Source of the DNA: Acidovorax sp. sif1233
Lineage (GTDB): Bacteria; Pseudomonadota; Gammaproteobacteria; Burkholderiales; Burkholderiaceae_C
Assembly (NCBI RefSeq): GCF_019218755.1
Contig: NZ_JAHUWZ010000002.1
Coordinates: 620,001 to 684,000 of the forward strand
Length of the DNA stretch: 64,000 nucleotides
Direction of reading: 5' to 3'
Shown here: piece by piece, positions 50,384-61,226 of the stretch
Layout of the letters: each line of letters begins with the position of its first letter
Numbering within the stretch: the first letter of the stretch is position 1
The notes under the pieces: model-generated
Seen by the model: the letters and a program-made list of their open reading frames with translations, nothing else
The model's database searches: none
What the model was told of the DNA's origin: nothing
Made by a program: the position numbers and the translations under genes

Positions 50384-50884
50384 ATGCCCACTTCCTTGCA
50401 AATGGCGGCCGGCAACGCGGCCCTCACCGCTGCCGTGCAGCGCAGCCGCAAATTGCTGCATCGGCGCGCATTGGTCGCGGCGGCCGCCAGTTCCCTGCCC
50501 GTGCCAGGGCTCGACTGGGCCGTGGACGCGGCGCTGCTGTCCCGCCTGCTTCCGCAGATCAACGCCGAGTTCGGCCTGTCCGCGCAGCAGATCGACCAGC
50601 TCGATCCGCACAAGCGCGAGCAGGTGCAGAAGGCCGTGGCCCTCGTGGGCTCCGTGCTGATCGGCAAGCTGGTGACGCGCGAGCTGGTCATCCGGGCCAC
50701 TCAGACCGTGGGCGTGCGCCTGACCGCCAAGCAGGCGGCGAAGTACGTGCCGCTGGCGGGCCAGGCGGTGGCCGCGGGCATCGGCTATGCCACGCTGCGC
50801 TACCTGGGCGAGCAGCACCTGCGCGACTGCGTGCGCGTGGTGCGGGAGGTCGGCCTGCAGCTGCCCGCCCCCGCCCGCACCTAG
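50384..50884 (+). CDS. Uncharacterised membrane-associated protein
   Basis: 166 residues. ALVAAAASSLPVPGLDWAVD and the two amphipathic/hydrophobic stretches (AVALVGSVLIGKLVTRELVI, AAKYVPLAGQAVAAGIGYAT) recall DUF697/EcsC-like proteins, which carry a Pro-Gly-x-Asp turn between helices, but the match is weak. It lies 80 bp after the GlsB-like gene in the same direction. ATG 50384 is the first sensible start; the frame continues upstream as a shadow. Function unknown. Confidence 0.7.
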   Translation: MPTSLQMAAGNAALTAAVQRSRKLLHRRALVAAAASSLPVPGLDWAVDAALLSRLLPQINAEFGLSAQQIDQLDPHKREQVQKAVALVGSVLIGKLVTRELVIRATQTVGVRLTAKQAAKYVPLAGQAVAAGIGYATLRYLGEQHLRDCVRVVREVGLQLPAPART

Positions 50885-50900
50885 CGTGGCCTGACCTCGC

Positions 50901-52610
50901 TTACTCCGCCGCGCAGACGAAGCTGCTGGCATCCTCCACGCTGCCCGAGCCCTTGTATTTGGCGAACTTCGGGTAGGCACACAAGGGCCGTGTGCGATTG
51001 GGCATGTCGGTACTGGCAGGCAGTGCCTTGGCGGCAAGGGTCTCGGGTGCCACGCCCTTCTCCACCCAGTCCACCATGGCCTGGATCGAATCGAAATTGT
51101 CCGTGGCCGGGCCGCCCGAGCAGTGGTTCATGCCGGGCACCAGGAACGTGCGCGCGAAACCCTGCGTGGCCGCGATACCTCCGTGGTGGGACGCCAGGCG
51201 CTCGTAGTAGTCCAGGGTGTCAAGCGCCGAGAAGATCGGGTCGGACATGCCATGGATGAACAGCATCTTGCCGCCGCGCTGCTTGAACGCGGCGAGCTTG
51301 TCGTCGCGGTACGTGTCGTAGATGGCCGAGTAGGCCTCCATGCGCGCGGGGTCGGTGTCGAAGTTGAACGTCAGCGGGTTGAACGTGAGGTCCGGCGGGG
51401 TGAGGAATTCGTTGACCAGAGCGTCCACCATCAGCGTGATGTAGCGCGCATCCGGCGTGGCGGTGGTGGAGCTGCCCAGCGTCCAGCTGCGCCAGCCCGG
51501 GGCGGCCAGGCCCGGGTCCCACGGCTGGCCCGCATACAGCGCCTGGCCGGCCGAGTTGCGCGGGCCCGCGAACACGCTCTTGAGCGCCCCGACCTGGGCG
51601 CTGCTCAGGCAGTCGGCCTGCTTGCCGCCGCGGCACTGGAGCACGGCGGGGTCGAACTGGCAGGCCTTGACGTTGTTCACCATGCCGTCGGCCACGCCAT
51701 CGGCGGCATCGCACGACGCCTTCACGCCGTTGGCCACCAGCTGGAGGTCGGCATTGCTGAAGGCCTGCGACAGGATGCGCTTGCCCGCCGCGTCCTGCGG
51801 GGCGATGGCGTTGAACTCAATGGTGTTCCACATCGCCGCCACCGTGGCGCCGCTCGACACGCGCATGGCGGGCGCGCCGGCGGTGATGGCGTCGAAGTAG
51901 TCCGGGAACCGCTGCGAGAACATCATGCCCTGGCGCCCGCCGCCCGAGCAGCCCGAGAAGTACGAATGGTCGGGCCTGCGGCCATACAGGGTCGAGATCA
52001 GCGACTTGGCTGCCACGGCCGTCTTGTCGTAGGAGTTGTAGGCATGGTCGATGCGCGCTTGCGGGTCCGCCCCGAAGCTGGCCGAGGTGCCGCTGTGCCC
52101 CGCGTCGGTGGAGACCACCGCGAAGCCCTGCCCCAGCGGCGACGGCGTGCCGCCCGAGATGCTGGAGCTGAGGGAGGTGTCGCGCAGGATGCCGTCATTG
52201 CCGCCGCCACCGATGAACAGGAAACGCCCGTTCCATTGGTCCGGCAGGCTCAGCTGGAAGCCGATGGCGTAGTTCTTCCCATCGACTCCCACGCGGGGGT
52301 TGATGCTGCCCGTGACCACGCAGTGGCCGGGCAGGAAGGCGCCGGTGCTGGCGCCGCCCGGCCGCCTGGTGTCCGCCGCCACGTAGCTCGCCGTGAGCGT
52401 GGTGGCCGCGAGGCCCGCCTGGCTGGGTAGCGCAGCGCAGGCCGCCGCCGGGGTGGCGGGCTGGGCCGAGGCATTGCCATTGCCGCCGCCGCAGGCCGCC
52501 ATCAACAAGGGCATGGCAAGCGCGGCGGGGACGACCTGGCGGCGCAGCCGGGATGGGCGCGCGACCGTGGAGGCGGGTGGCAGGGCCCGCGAGGCATGGG
52601 CAAAAGGCAT
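50901..52610 (-). CDS. Tannase/feruloyl-esterase-family lipoprotein
   Basis: 569 residues. The signal peptide ends in a lipobox (LLMAACGGG), so it is probably an outer-membrane or periplasmic lipoprotein. The alpha/beta-hydrolase domain carries the nucleophile Ser in YFSGCSGGGRQGMMFSQRFP, the acid Asp in FIHGMSDPIFSALDTLDYYE and the His in VPGMNHCSGGPATDNFDSI; Cys next to Ser and His (GCSGGG, NHCSGG) fit the disulfide that ties the triad in tannase-family enzymes. It should hydrolyse esters of aromatic acids such as gallate or ferulate. The downstream position after Bug and DUF3237 genes suggests uptake of the product. Confidence 0.88.
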   Translation of the reverse strand: MPFAHASRALPPASTVARPSRLRRQVVPAALAMPLLMAACGGGNGNASAQPATPAAACAALPSQAGLAATTLTASYVAADTRRPGGASTGAFLPGHCVVTGSINPRVGVDGKNYAIGFQLSLPDQWNGRFLFIGGGGNDGILRDTSLSSSISGGTPSPLGQGFAVVSTDAGHSGTSASFGADPQARIDHAYNSYDKTAVAAKSLISTLYGRRPDHSYFSGCSGGGRQGMMFSQRFPDYFDAITAGAPAMRVSSGATVAAMWNTIEFNAIAPQDAAGKRILSQAFSNADLQLVANGVKASCDAADGVADGMVNNVKACQFDPAVLQCRGGKQADCLSSAQVGALKSVFAGPRNSAGQALYAGQPWDPGLAAPGWRSWTLGSSTTATPDARYITLMVDALVNEFLTPPDLTFNPLTFNFDTDPARMEAYSAIYDTYRDDKLAAFKQRGGKMLFIHGMSDPIFSALDTLDYYERLASHHGGIAATQGFARTFLVPGMNHCSGGPATDNFDSIQAMVDWVEKGVAPETLAAKALPASTDMPNRTRPLCAYPKFAKYKGSGSVEDASSFVCAAE

Positions 52611-52797
52611 GGCGTATGTCTCCTGAGGTGGTGGGTGGGGTGTTTGTGCTGTGTGGCGCCGGGGATGCAGGGCGCAGCGCTGACAGGGCGCGGCTGCGCC
52701 GTGGCGCCGGCCGCCCGCGTGCGCAGGTGCAGGAGTGCTGGAGGTGGCCTGGGTGGGACCTGAGCGGCGTCAACCGCTCTGCCGCGCTGTCAGCCCA

Positions 52798-53817
52798 TCA
52801 ATCCGCCTTGAAGCCCGTGGCGGCCACGGCCTTGCCCCAGGTGACCGTGTCGGCGGCGATGGTGCGGGCAAAGTCCTGCTGGCTCGTGCCCGTCACGCGG
52901 AAACCCGCCTCCTCCATCTTGGCCCGGCCCTCGGGCGACTGCACGGCCTTGACGATGTCGGCATTGAGCTTGGCGATGATCTCCGGCGGCGTCTTGGCGG
53001 GTGCCACGATGCCGAACCACGAGGAGAACTCCAGGTTGGTGTAGCCCTGCTCCTTGATGGTGGGCACGTCCGGCAGCGTGTTGGTGCGGGTGGCGCCCGT
53101 GGTGCCCAGCGCGGCCAGCTTGCCGGCCTTGACGTTGGGGGCGGCCAGGCCCACGCTGGCGAACACGCCCTGGACGTCGCCGCTGAACAGCCCGCCCAGC
53201 GCATCGGCCGTGTTCTTGTAGTGCACCGGCTCTGGCTTGAGCTTGACCGCATCGCCGAACATGAACGCGCCAAAGTGCCCCGGCGTGCCGGCCCCGAAGG
53301 TGGCCAGGAACAGGCCCTTTTGCTGCTTGGTCCAGTCCACGAACTCCTTGACGTTGCGCGCGGGCACCTTCTGTGGATTGACCAGCAGCACGAAGTCGGA
53401 CGTCACCACCTGGCTCACGGCCGTGAAGTCCTTGGCGGGGTCGTAGGGCAGCTTGTTGTAGCTGCTGGGCGCAATGCTGAGCTGGCCCGTTTCGCCCAGC
53501 ATCAGCGTGTACCCGTCAGGCGCGGCGCGCGCGGCTTCGCTGGCGGCGATCAGCCCGCCCGCGCCGGGCTTGTTGTCCACGATCACGCCCGCGTTGCCCC
53601 AGCCCTCGGACAGCTTTTGTGCCAGCAGGCGCGCCACGATGTCCGGCCCCGTGCCCGCCGGAAAGCCCACGATGATGCGCACGGGCTTGCTGGGGTACGT
53701 GGCTGCCCCCTGCGCCTGGGCGCCGGCCCAGGGCATCAGCCCTGCGAGCATGGCGGCGGCCAGAAGGGCGCGGCGTGGCGTGGCGATGAAAGAGGTGGGC
53801 TTGGCAGTGGTCTTCAT
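52798..53817 (-). CDS. Bug-family periplasmic solute receptor (TctC-like)
   Basis: 339 residues. Signal peptide (RRALLAAAMLAGLMPWAGAQ), then the Bug pattern YPSKPVRIIVGFPAGTGPDI, VDNKPGAGGLIAASEAARAA, PYDPAKDFTAVSQVV and VPTIKEQGYTNLEFSSWFG. It binds a carboxylated or aromatic acid for a tripartite tricarboxylate-type carrier; TctA/TctB-type membrane genes are not in this window. GGAGA precedes the start. It lies 68 bp after the DUF3237 gene and 187 bp before the tannase-like gene. Confidence 0.93.
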   Translation of the reverse strand: MKTTAKPTSFIATPRRALLAAAMLAGLMPWAGAQAQGAATYPSKPVRIIVGFPAGTGPDIVARLLAQKLSEGWGNAGVIVDNKPGAGGLIAASEAARAAPDGYTLMLGETGQLSIAPSSYNKLPYDPAKDFTAVSQVVTSDFVLLVNPQKVPARNVKEFVDWTKQQKGLFLATFGAGTPGHFGAFMFGDAVKLKPEPVHYKNTADALGGLFSGDVQGVFASVGLAAPNVKAGKLAALGTTGATRTNTLPDVPTIKEQGYTNLEFSSWFGIVAPAKTPPEIIAKLNADIVKAVQSPEGRAKMEEAGFRVTGTSQQDFARTIAADTVTWGKAVAATGFKAD

Positions 53818-53885
53818 GGATGTCTCCAGGTTTCTTGTACGTTGGGAAGATTCAAAAATTCAGAAATTGCCCGGGGTGCCGGACG

Positions 53886-54362
53886 CTAGCGCAGCTCAAA
53901 AAAGCGCATGGCCACCGCATCCGGGTAGCGCGCGCCGGTGCCGACGAACATGCGCTCGGCGATCCAGGCCAGCGCCGGGGACGCCGTCTCGAAGCTCGGG
54001 CTGCAGCGGAAATAGACTTGCGCCGGGTCCACCGCCTCGCCGCGCACCAGGCGGGCGATCAGCTCGGCGGGTCCGGAGCGCACGGCCCGGTTTTGTACGT
54101 AGATGAGATCGCCACCATCGGTTTCGAGCACGTAGCGGGCGTCCAGCTCGGACAGCCGGTCGTTCACGATGAGCTGGAAGTCCGCACCGCCGGGCAGCAC
54201 CCGTGCGCGCCAGCCGTCGCCAGAGGCGCTGCCGCCCAGGATGGGAATCAGCCGGCGCAGCCCGTGCACGGTGTGGCCCACTTCCTGGGGGGTGCCGACC
54301 TCCACGCGCAGGTCGGCAAAAAATCGGAATTGCGGGTCGGGCAAGGGGATGAGATCAGGCAT
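53886..54362 (-). CDS. DUF3237-family protein
   Basis: 158 residues. LPDPQFRFFADLRVEVGTPQ, RRLIPILGGSASGDGWRARV, LPGGADFQLI, LDARYVLETDGGDLIYVQNR and YFRCSPSFETASPALAWIAE are the DUF3237 pattern, a small beta-barrel-like fold often found in aromatic-acid catabolic operons. The biochemical role is unknown. ATG 54362 follows TAGGTC. It is the first gene of the set with the Bug receptor and tannase, divergent from the LuxR regulator. Confidence 0.87.
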   Translation of the reverse strand: MPDLIPLPDPQFRFFADLRVEVGTPQEVGHTVHGLRRLIPILGGSASGDGWRARVLPGGADFQLIVNDRLSELDARYVLETDGGDLIYVQNRAVRSGPAELIARLVRGEAVDPAQVYFRCSPSFETASPALAWIAERMFVGTGARYPDAVAMRFFELR

Positions 54363-54394
54363 GGGACCTAGCGTAAGTCCCGTTGCCACCCGAG

Positions 54395-54418
54395 CCTGTC
54401 ATCCCAGAGGATGACGGG
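54395..54418. promoter_or_regulatory. Palindrome in the DUF3237/LuxR divergent promoter
   Basis: CCTGTCATCC-CAGA-GGATGACGGG: arms GTCATCC (54398-54404) and GGATGAC (54409-54415) are exact, extended by two more pairs with one wobble. Two 13-bp direct repeats GCTTTCGGC[G/A]ACG follow at 54428 and 54472. All lie in the 147-bp divergent region, so this is the likely control site of the LuxR regulator. Confidence 0.5.
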
Positions 54419-54509
54419 ATAACCCGGGCTTTCGGCGACGGAATCGGGGGCGTTTTCAGCGCACACTCCACGCTTTCGGCAACGAACACTCCAATTTCCG
54501 ACTTTTCCC

Positions 54510-55442
54510 ATGCGGCAGTGGCTCCCCCCTTCCCTGCAGAAAGCACCCGGCCGGCAGGTGCTGCAAAACCCCGCCAGCGAGACCCTGGCGAGCATGGTTC
54601 ACCGCCTGGGCGGCAACGGCTTTGCCAAAGGGCTTCTGCAGGACCTGGAGCCCGTGCTGCCTGCGGCCTCGTGGTCGGTGTACCGCACGGGCCACCGCTG
54701 CAAGCCCACACTGTTCATGTCGGCCAGCCGGGGCGTGCCCGACACCACGCAGGATTGCTGGTGGGCGTACCTCTCGGGCCCCTACCGCAGCGATAGCACC
54801 TGGGGCCGGGCCTTTGACGAGGCGCCCTTTGCCCAGCCCGAGACGCGGTTGTGCCACGTCACGGCCACCGAGGTGGAGGGCGAACACCGTGCCCGGGTGT
54901 ATGAGGCCCACGGCGTGGCCGAGCGCGTGTCGGTGGTCGAATACGAAAGCGATGGCTCGGTGTTCGCCGTCAACTTCTACCGCCACCAGCACCAGCGGGC
55001 GTTCAGCGACCGGCAGATCGTCGCCTTCGAGTCCGTGGCGCCCGTGCTGCTGGCCCTCACGCGCAAACACATTGTTCTGTCGCACCCGTTTCCACCCACA
55101 GCCACGGCTGCCTGGCGAACAGAGGACAGCCGCCCAGGCCCGGCAACGTTGACCGTGAATACATCGGGCGCCCCCGCGCTCCTGTCAGCCGATGCCGCAC
55201 CCGCCCCGCTGGCCGCCGATGGGCTGCCGGCGCTGCGCATGCGCCTGGTGCGCCTGCAGGCCGAGCTGACCGACCGCGAACTGGACGTGTGCGCCCGGTT
55301 GCTGCAAGGCATGACGCACGAGGGCATCGCCAGCGACCTGGGCCTGAGCGTGCCCACCGTCAAGACCTACCGCAACCGCGCCTTTGCGCGCCTGGGCATC
55401 CACTTTCGCAACGAGCTGTTTGCGCGGGTGCTGGGCGGATAG
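54510..55442 (+). CDS. LuxR-family transcriptional regulator
   Basis: 310 residues. The C-terminal helix-turn-helix is LTDRELDVCARLLQGMTHEG then IASDLGLSVPTVKTYRNRAF. The N-terminal 200 residues are an undefined sensor region (WSVYRTGHRCKPTLFMSASR, YESDGSVFAVNFYRHQHQRA); it lacks the autoinducer-binding signature. A low-complexity linker (about 215-240) joins the halves. It is divergent from the DUF3237/Bug/tannase genes and most likely activates them. Confidence 0.88.
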   Translation: MRQWLPPSLQKAPGRQVLQNPASETLASMVHRLGGNGFAKGLLQDLEPVLPAASWSVYRTGHRCKPTLFMSASRGVPDTTQDCWWAYLSGPYRSDSTWGRAFDEAPFAQPETRLCHVTATEVEGEHRARVYEAHGVAERVSVVEYESDGSVFAVNFYRHQHQRAFSDRQIVAFESVAPVLLALTRKHIVLSHPFPPTATAAWRTEDSRPGPATLTVNTSGAPALLSADAAPAPLAADGLPALRMRLVRLQAELTDRELDVCARLLQGMTHEGIASDLGLSVPTVKTYRNRAFARLGIHFRNELFARVLGG

Positions 55443-55468
55443 AAAGGGCCTCCCCCGCTCTCAAAATC

Positions 55469-55912
55469 TCAGACGCCCGGCGACCATGGCGGTGGCCGCC
55501 GCCGGATGGTCTGCGCCTTCACGATGGCCGTGCTCGTCTGCGCCTTGTCGGCAATGCGGTCCAGCACGCCGTCGAGCTGCTCGATGGAACGCACATACAC
55601 CCGGGCGACAAAGCAGTCGTCGCCGGTGACCTTGTCGCACTCGCAGAACTCCGGCGTCTCCTGGATCAACTTCTCCACCGCCGCCAGCTGGCCCGGCAGC
55701 GGCTTGATGCGCACGATGGCCTGCAGCTGATAGCCCAGCGCACGTGGTTCGATGTCCACCGTGAACGCGCGGACCACCCCGCGCTCTTCCAGCCGCCGCA
55801 GCCGCTCGGACACGCTGGGCGACGACAGCCCCACGCGTTCGCCCAGCACCTTGAGCGAAGTGCGGGAGTCCTGGTGCAGCACGGTCAGGATGGCCTGGTC
55901 GATGGAATCCAT
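55469..55912 (-). CDS. Lrp/AsnC-family transcriptional regulator
   Basis: 147 residues. Winged-helix N-domain MDSIDQAILTVLHQDSRTSL, LGERVGLSSPSVSERLRRLE, then an effector-binding RAM domain with VTGDDCFVARVYVRSIEQL. It probably senses an amino acid and controls the divergent EamA exporter, an arrangement often seen for amino-acid efflux genes. It converges on the LuxR gene with a 26-bp gap. Confidence 0.92.
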   Translation of the reverse strand: MDSIDQAILTVLHQDSRTSLKVLGERVGLSSPSVSERLRRLEERGVVRAFTVDIEPRALGYQLQAIVRIKPLPGQLAAVEKLIQETPEFCECDKVTGDDCFVARVYVRSIEQLDGVLDRIADKAQTSTAIVKAQTIRRRPPPWSPGV

Positions 55913-55941
55913 GGCAAGCAGCTCCTCAGAATCAATGGTTG

Positions 55942-55956
55942 CCTCAGATTATGAGG
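55942..55956. promoter_or_regulatory. Lrp-type site CCTCA-GATTA-TGAGG
   Basis: A perfect 5-bp inverted repeat with an AT-rich 5-base centre, 30 bp upstream of the Lrp gene, followed by a second TTATTGAG half-site. The spacing and AT centre suit autoregulation by an Lrp/AsnC protein. Confidence 0.45.
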
Positions 55957-56013
55957 ATTTATTGAGCAGATGCCTTTTTTCATCCATTCCACGCACGGGC
56001 CCGTTTTCCTATA

Positions 56014-56043
56014 GTCATTCCATCAACTCACGGATGGAATGAC
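56014..56043. promoter_or_regulatory. Perfect 11-bp inverted repeat at the EamA gene start
   Basis: GTCATTCCATC (56014-56024), loop AACTCACG, GATGGAATGAC (56033-56043). It lies just after a TATAGT -10-like box and immediately before ATG 56048. A further copy of the half-site (ATCCATTCC) lies at 55982-55990. Either an operator or a hairpin masking the ribosome site. Confidence 0.6.
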
Positions 56044-56047
56044 ACCC

Positions 56048-56956
56048 ATGGACAAGAAGACGCAAGGCACACTGGAGATGGGCACCGCCATGGCCATATC
56101 GGGCACGATCGGCTGGTTTGTCGTGGAATCCGGCCTGCCGGCACTGAACGTGGTGTTCTGGCGCTGCGTGTTCGGCGCGGCCACGCTGGCGGCCGTGTGC
56201 GCCGCCATGGGCCTGCTGCGCGGCGTGTTGACCTGGCGCACGGCAGCATGGGCGGCCCTGGGTGGCGTGGCCATCGTCACCAACTGGCTCCTGCTGTTTG
56301 GCGCGTATTCGCATGCTTCCATTTCGATCGCCACGGCGGTCTACAACACCCAGCCCTTCATGCTGGTGGTGTTTGGTGCCCTGCTCTTTGGCGAGCGCAT
56401 CACCCCGGCCAAGCTCGGCTGGCTGGCCCTGGCATTCGGCGGCATGCTCCTCATCGTGCAGGCCCGACCCGGCGCGAGCCAGGGCGGCACGCACTACACG
56501 CTGGGCATCGTCATGGCACTGGGGGCCGCCTTCTTCTGGGCGGTGGCCTCGGTGGTCGCCAAGCGGCTCACCGGCACGCCGCCCCACCTCATCGCCCTGG
56601 TCCAGGTCTGCGTGGGCGTGCTCCTGCTGGCGCCGTTTGCCAACCTGGGCACGCCACCGCAGGATGCCCGCACCTGGCTGCTGCTGGTCACGGTGGGCGT
56701 GGTGCACACGGGGCTCATGTACATCCTGCTGTACGGCGCCGTGCAGAAGCTGCCCACCTACCTGCAGGGCGCGCTGTCATTCATTTACCCCGTGGTGGCG
56801 ATTGGCGTGGACTTCGCCGCGTTTGGCCACCGCCTGCAGCCGGCCCAGTGGCTGGGAGCTGTCGCCATCCTGCTCGCCGCGGCCGCCATGCACCTGCAGG
56901 GCAGCCGGCCCCGGGCGACCACCACACCGCAGGCGGCGGCACAAGGCGCCAAATAG
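56048..56956 (+). CDS. DMT-superfamily (EamA) exporter
   Basis: 302 residues, ten predicted helices in two EamA repeats, with TAVYNTQPFMLVVFGALLFG ending the first and GALSFIYPVVAIGVDFAAFG in the second. The Lrp neighbour suggests amino-acid efflux. ATG 56048 (MDKKTQG) is preferred over ATG 56039 because the latter is within an inverted repeat and lacks a ribosome site. The C-terminus is a short polar tail. Confidence 0.88.
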   Translation: MDKKTQGTLEMGTAMAISGTIGWFVVESGLPALNVVFWRCVFGAATLAAVCAAMGLLRGVLTWRTAAWAALGGVAIVTNWLLLFGAYSHASISIATAVYNTQPFMLVVFGALLFGERITPAKLGWLALAFGGMLLIVQARPGASQGGTHYTLGIVMALGAAFFWAVASVVAKRLTGTPPHLIALVQVCVGVLLLAPFANLGTPPQDARTWLLLVTVGVVHTGLMYILLYGAVQKLPTYLQGALSFIYPVVAIGVDFAAFGHRLQPAQWLGAVAILLAAAAMHLQGSRPRATTTPQAAAQGAK

Positions 56957-57006
56957 CGCCGCATCCCGCCAGGCCCAGCCCATGGGCACGGCACAATCAC
57001 CGGCCA

Positions 57007-59849
<2,843 letters not shown>

Positions 59850-59850
<1 letters not shown>

Positions 59851-59908
59851 AGGTTTTTTGGCTGTCAGCGCTTGTCCAGCAAGCGCCAGCAGCTATCAAA
59901 TTGAAAGC
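59850..59908. repeat. Dispersed palindromic repeat, family A, copy 8
   Basis: GGTTTTTTGGCTGTCAGCGC, then TTGTCCAGCAAGCGCCAGCA and GCTATCAAATTG. AGCGCTTG/CAAGCGCC core with loop TCCAG, then CAGCTAT. It begins at the TGA of the SNF2 gene and lies upstream of ada. Confidence 0.8.
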
Positions 59909-60032
59909 AGTCCAGGCCCTGTGCCTGCCTGCCCCGAAAAGTGCAGAATTCAAAAGCAAGCAACGGAGTGCGCCCCGCCCACCCCGTCCCTAGAGTGCAT
60001 GGCATCGCAACCCACCTTGTGAGCCATCCACC

Positions 60033-61226
60033 ATGAATCCGAACTCCGCCCACCTCCACGCGAAAGCCCCGCCCCTGCATTCCACCCGCGTTGCCACCAT
60101 GCCCCACCGCGCAACACCCTCCGCCAAGGCCGCACAGGCCGCTGCCGCCACCCAGGCCGACCCGCGCTGGGCGGCGGTGGTGGCGCGCAGCGCGGCGGCG
60201 GATGGCAGCTTCTGGTACTCGGTGCAGACCACGGGCGTGTACTGCCGCCCCAGTTGCGCGGCGCGCACGCCCCGGCCCGAGAACGTGCGTTTCCATGCCA
60301 GCTGCGACGAGGCTGAAGCAGCCGGATTTCGCCCCTGCCAGCGCTGCAAGCCCCGGCAGCCCTCGGCGCTGGCACACCATGCCGAGCTGGTCACGCAGGC
60401 CTGCCGCATCATCGAAGCCGAAGAAGCCACCACGCTCGATGCGCTGGCGGCCCGCGTGGGGCTGAGCAGTTCGCACCTGCACCGCGTCTTCAAGCAGGCC
60501 ACCGGCCTCACGCCCAAGGCCTACGCCGCCGCCCGGCGGGAGCAGCGTGTGCGCAGTGCCCTCAAGCAACAACCCACGGCCTCCGTGACAGACGCCATCT
60601 ACGGCGCGGGCTACCAGTCGAGCAGCCGGTTCTATGAGAAATCCGCCCAGGTGCTGGGCATGACCCCCACGCGCTACCGCGCGGGCGGCGCGGCGCAGCG
60701 CATCCGCTTTGCGGTGGGGCAGTGCTCGCTGGGCGCGATCCTGGTGGCGCACAGCGGCCAGGGCCTGTGCGCCATCCTGCTGGGCGACGACCCCGAAGCC
60801 CTGGTGCACGACCTGCAGGACCGTTTTGCCCAGGCCCAGCTGGTGGGCGGCGATGCGCAATTCGAATCGCTCGTGGCCCAGGTCGTGGGCTTTGTCGAAT
60901 CGCCCGGCCTGGGCCTGGACTTGCCGCTGGACGTGCGGGGCACGGCCTTCCAGCAGCGCGTGTGGCAGGCGCTGCGTGCCATTCCCCCGGGGCAGACCGC
61001 CAGCTATGCCGACATCGCCCGGCGCATCGGCGCGCCCACCGCCACCCGCGCCGTGGCGCAGGCCTGTGGCGCCAACACGCTGGCGGTGGCCATACCGTGC
61101 CACCGGGTGGTGCGCAGCGACGGCGCGCTCTCGGGCTACCGCTGGGGCGTGGAGCGCAAGCGGGCGCTGCTGGACCGCGAAGCCGGCGCCGCTGAACCAG
61201 CACACACGCGGGAGAAGGCCGCATGA
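60033..61226 (+). CDS. ada: Bifunctional Ada: methyl-damage sensor, activator and O6-methylguanine methyltransferase
   Basis: 397 residues. The N-terminal zinc domain has Cys71 and Cys75 (YCRPSCAARTPRPENV) and Cys102/Cys105 (CQRC); Cys71 aligns with the methyl-phosphotriester acceptor of E. coli Ada. AraC-type helix-turn-helix follows (LAARVGLSSSHLHRVFKQAT, IYGAGYQSSSRFYEKSAQVL). The methyltransferase domain ends with IPCHRVVRSDG, acceptor Cys356. A 40-residue basic/Ala-rich extension precedes the Ada domain. Methylated Cys71 should switch it into an activator of its own operon. The next gene starts in its stop (ATGA). Confidence 0.94.
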   Translation: MNPNSAHLHAKAPPLHSTRVATMPHRATPSAKAAQAAAATQADPRWAAVVARSAAADGSFWYSVQTTGVYCRPSCAARTPRPENVRFHASCDEAEAAGFRPCQRCKPRQPSALAHHAELVTQACRIIEAEEATTLDALAARVGLSSSHLHRVFKQATGLTPKAYAAARREQRVRSALKQQPTASVTDAIYGAGYQSSSRFYEKSAQVLGMTPTRYRAGGAAQRIRFAVGQCSLGAILVAHSGQGLCAILLGDDPEALVHDLQDRFAQAQLVGGDAQFESLVAQVVGFVESPGLGLDLPLDVRGTAFQQRVWQALRAIPPGQTASYADIARRIGAPTATRAVAQACGANTLAVAIPCHRVVRSDGALSGYRWGVERKRALLDREAGAAEPAHTREKAA

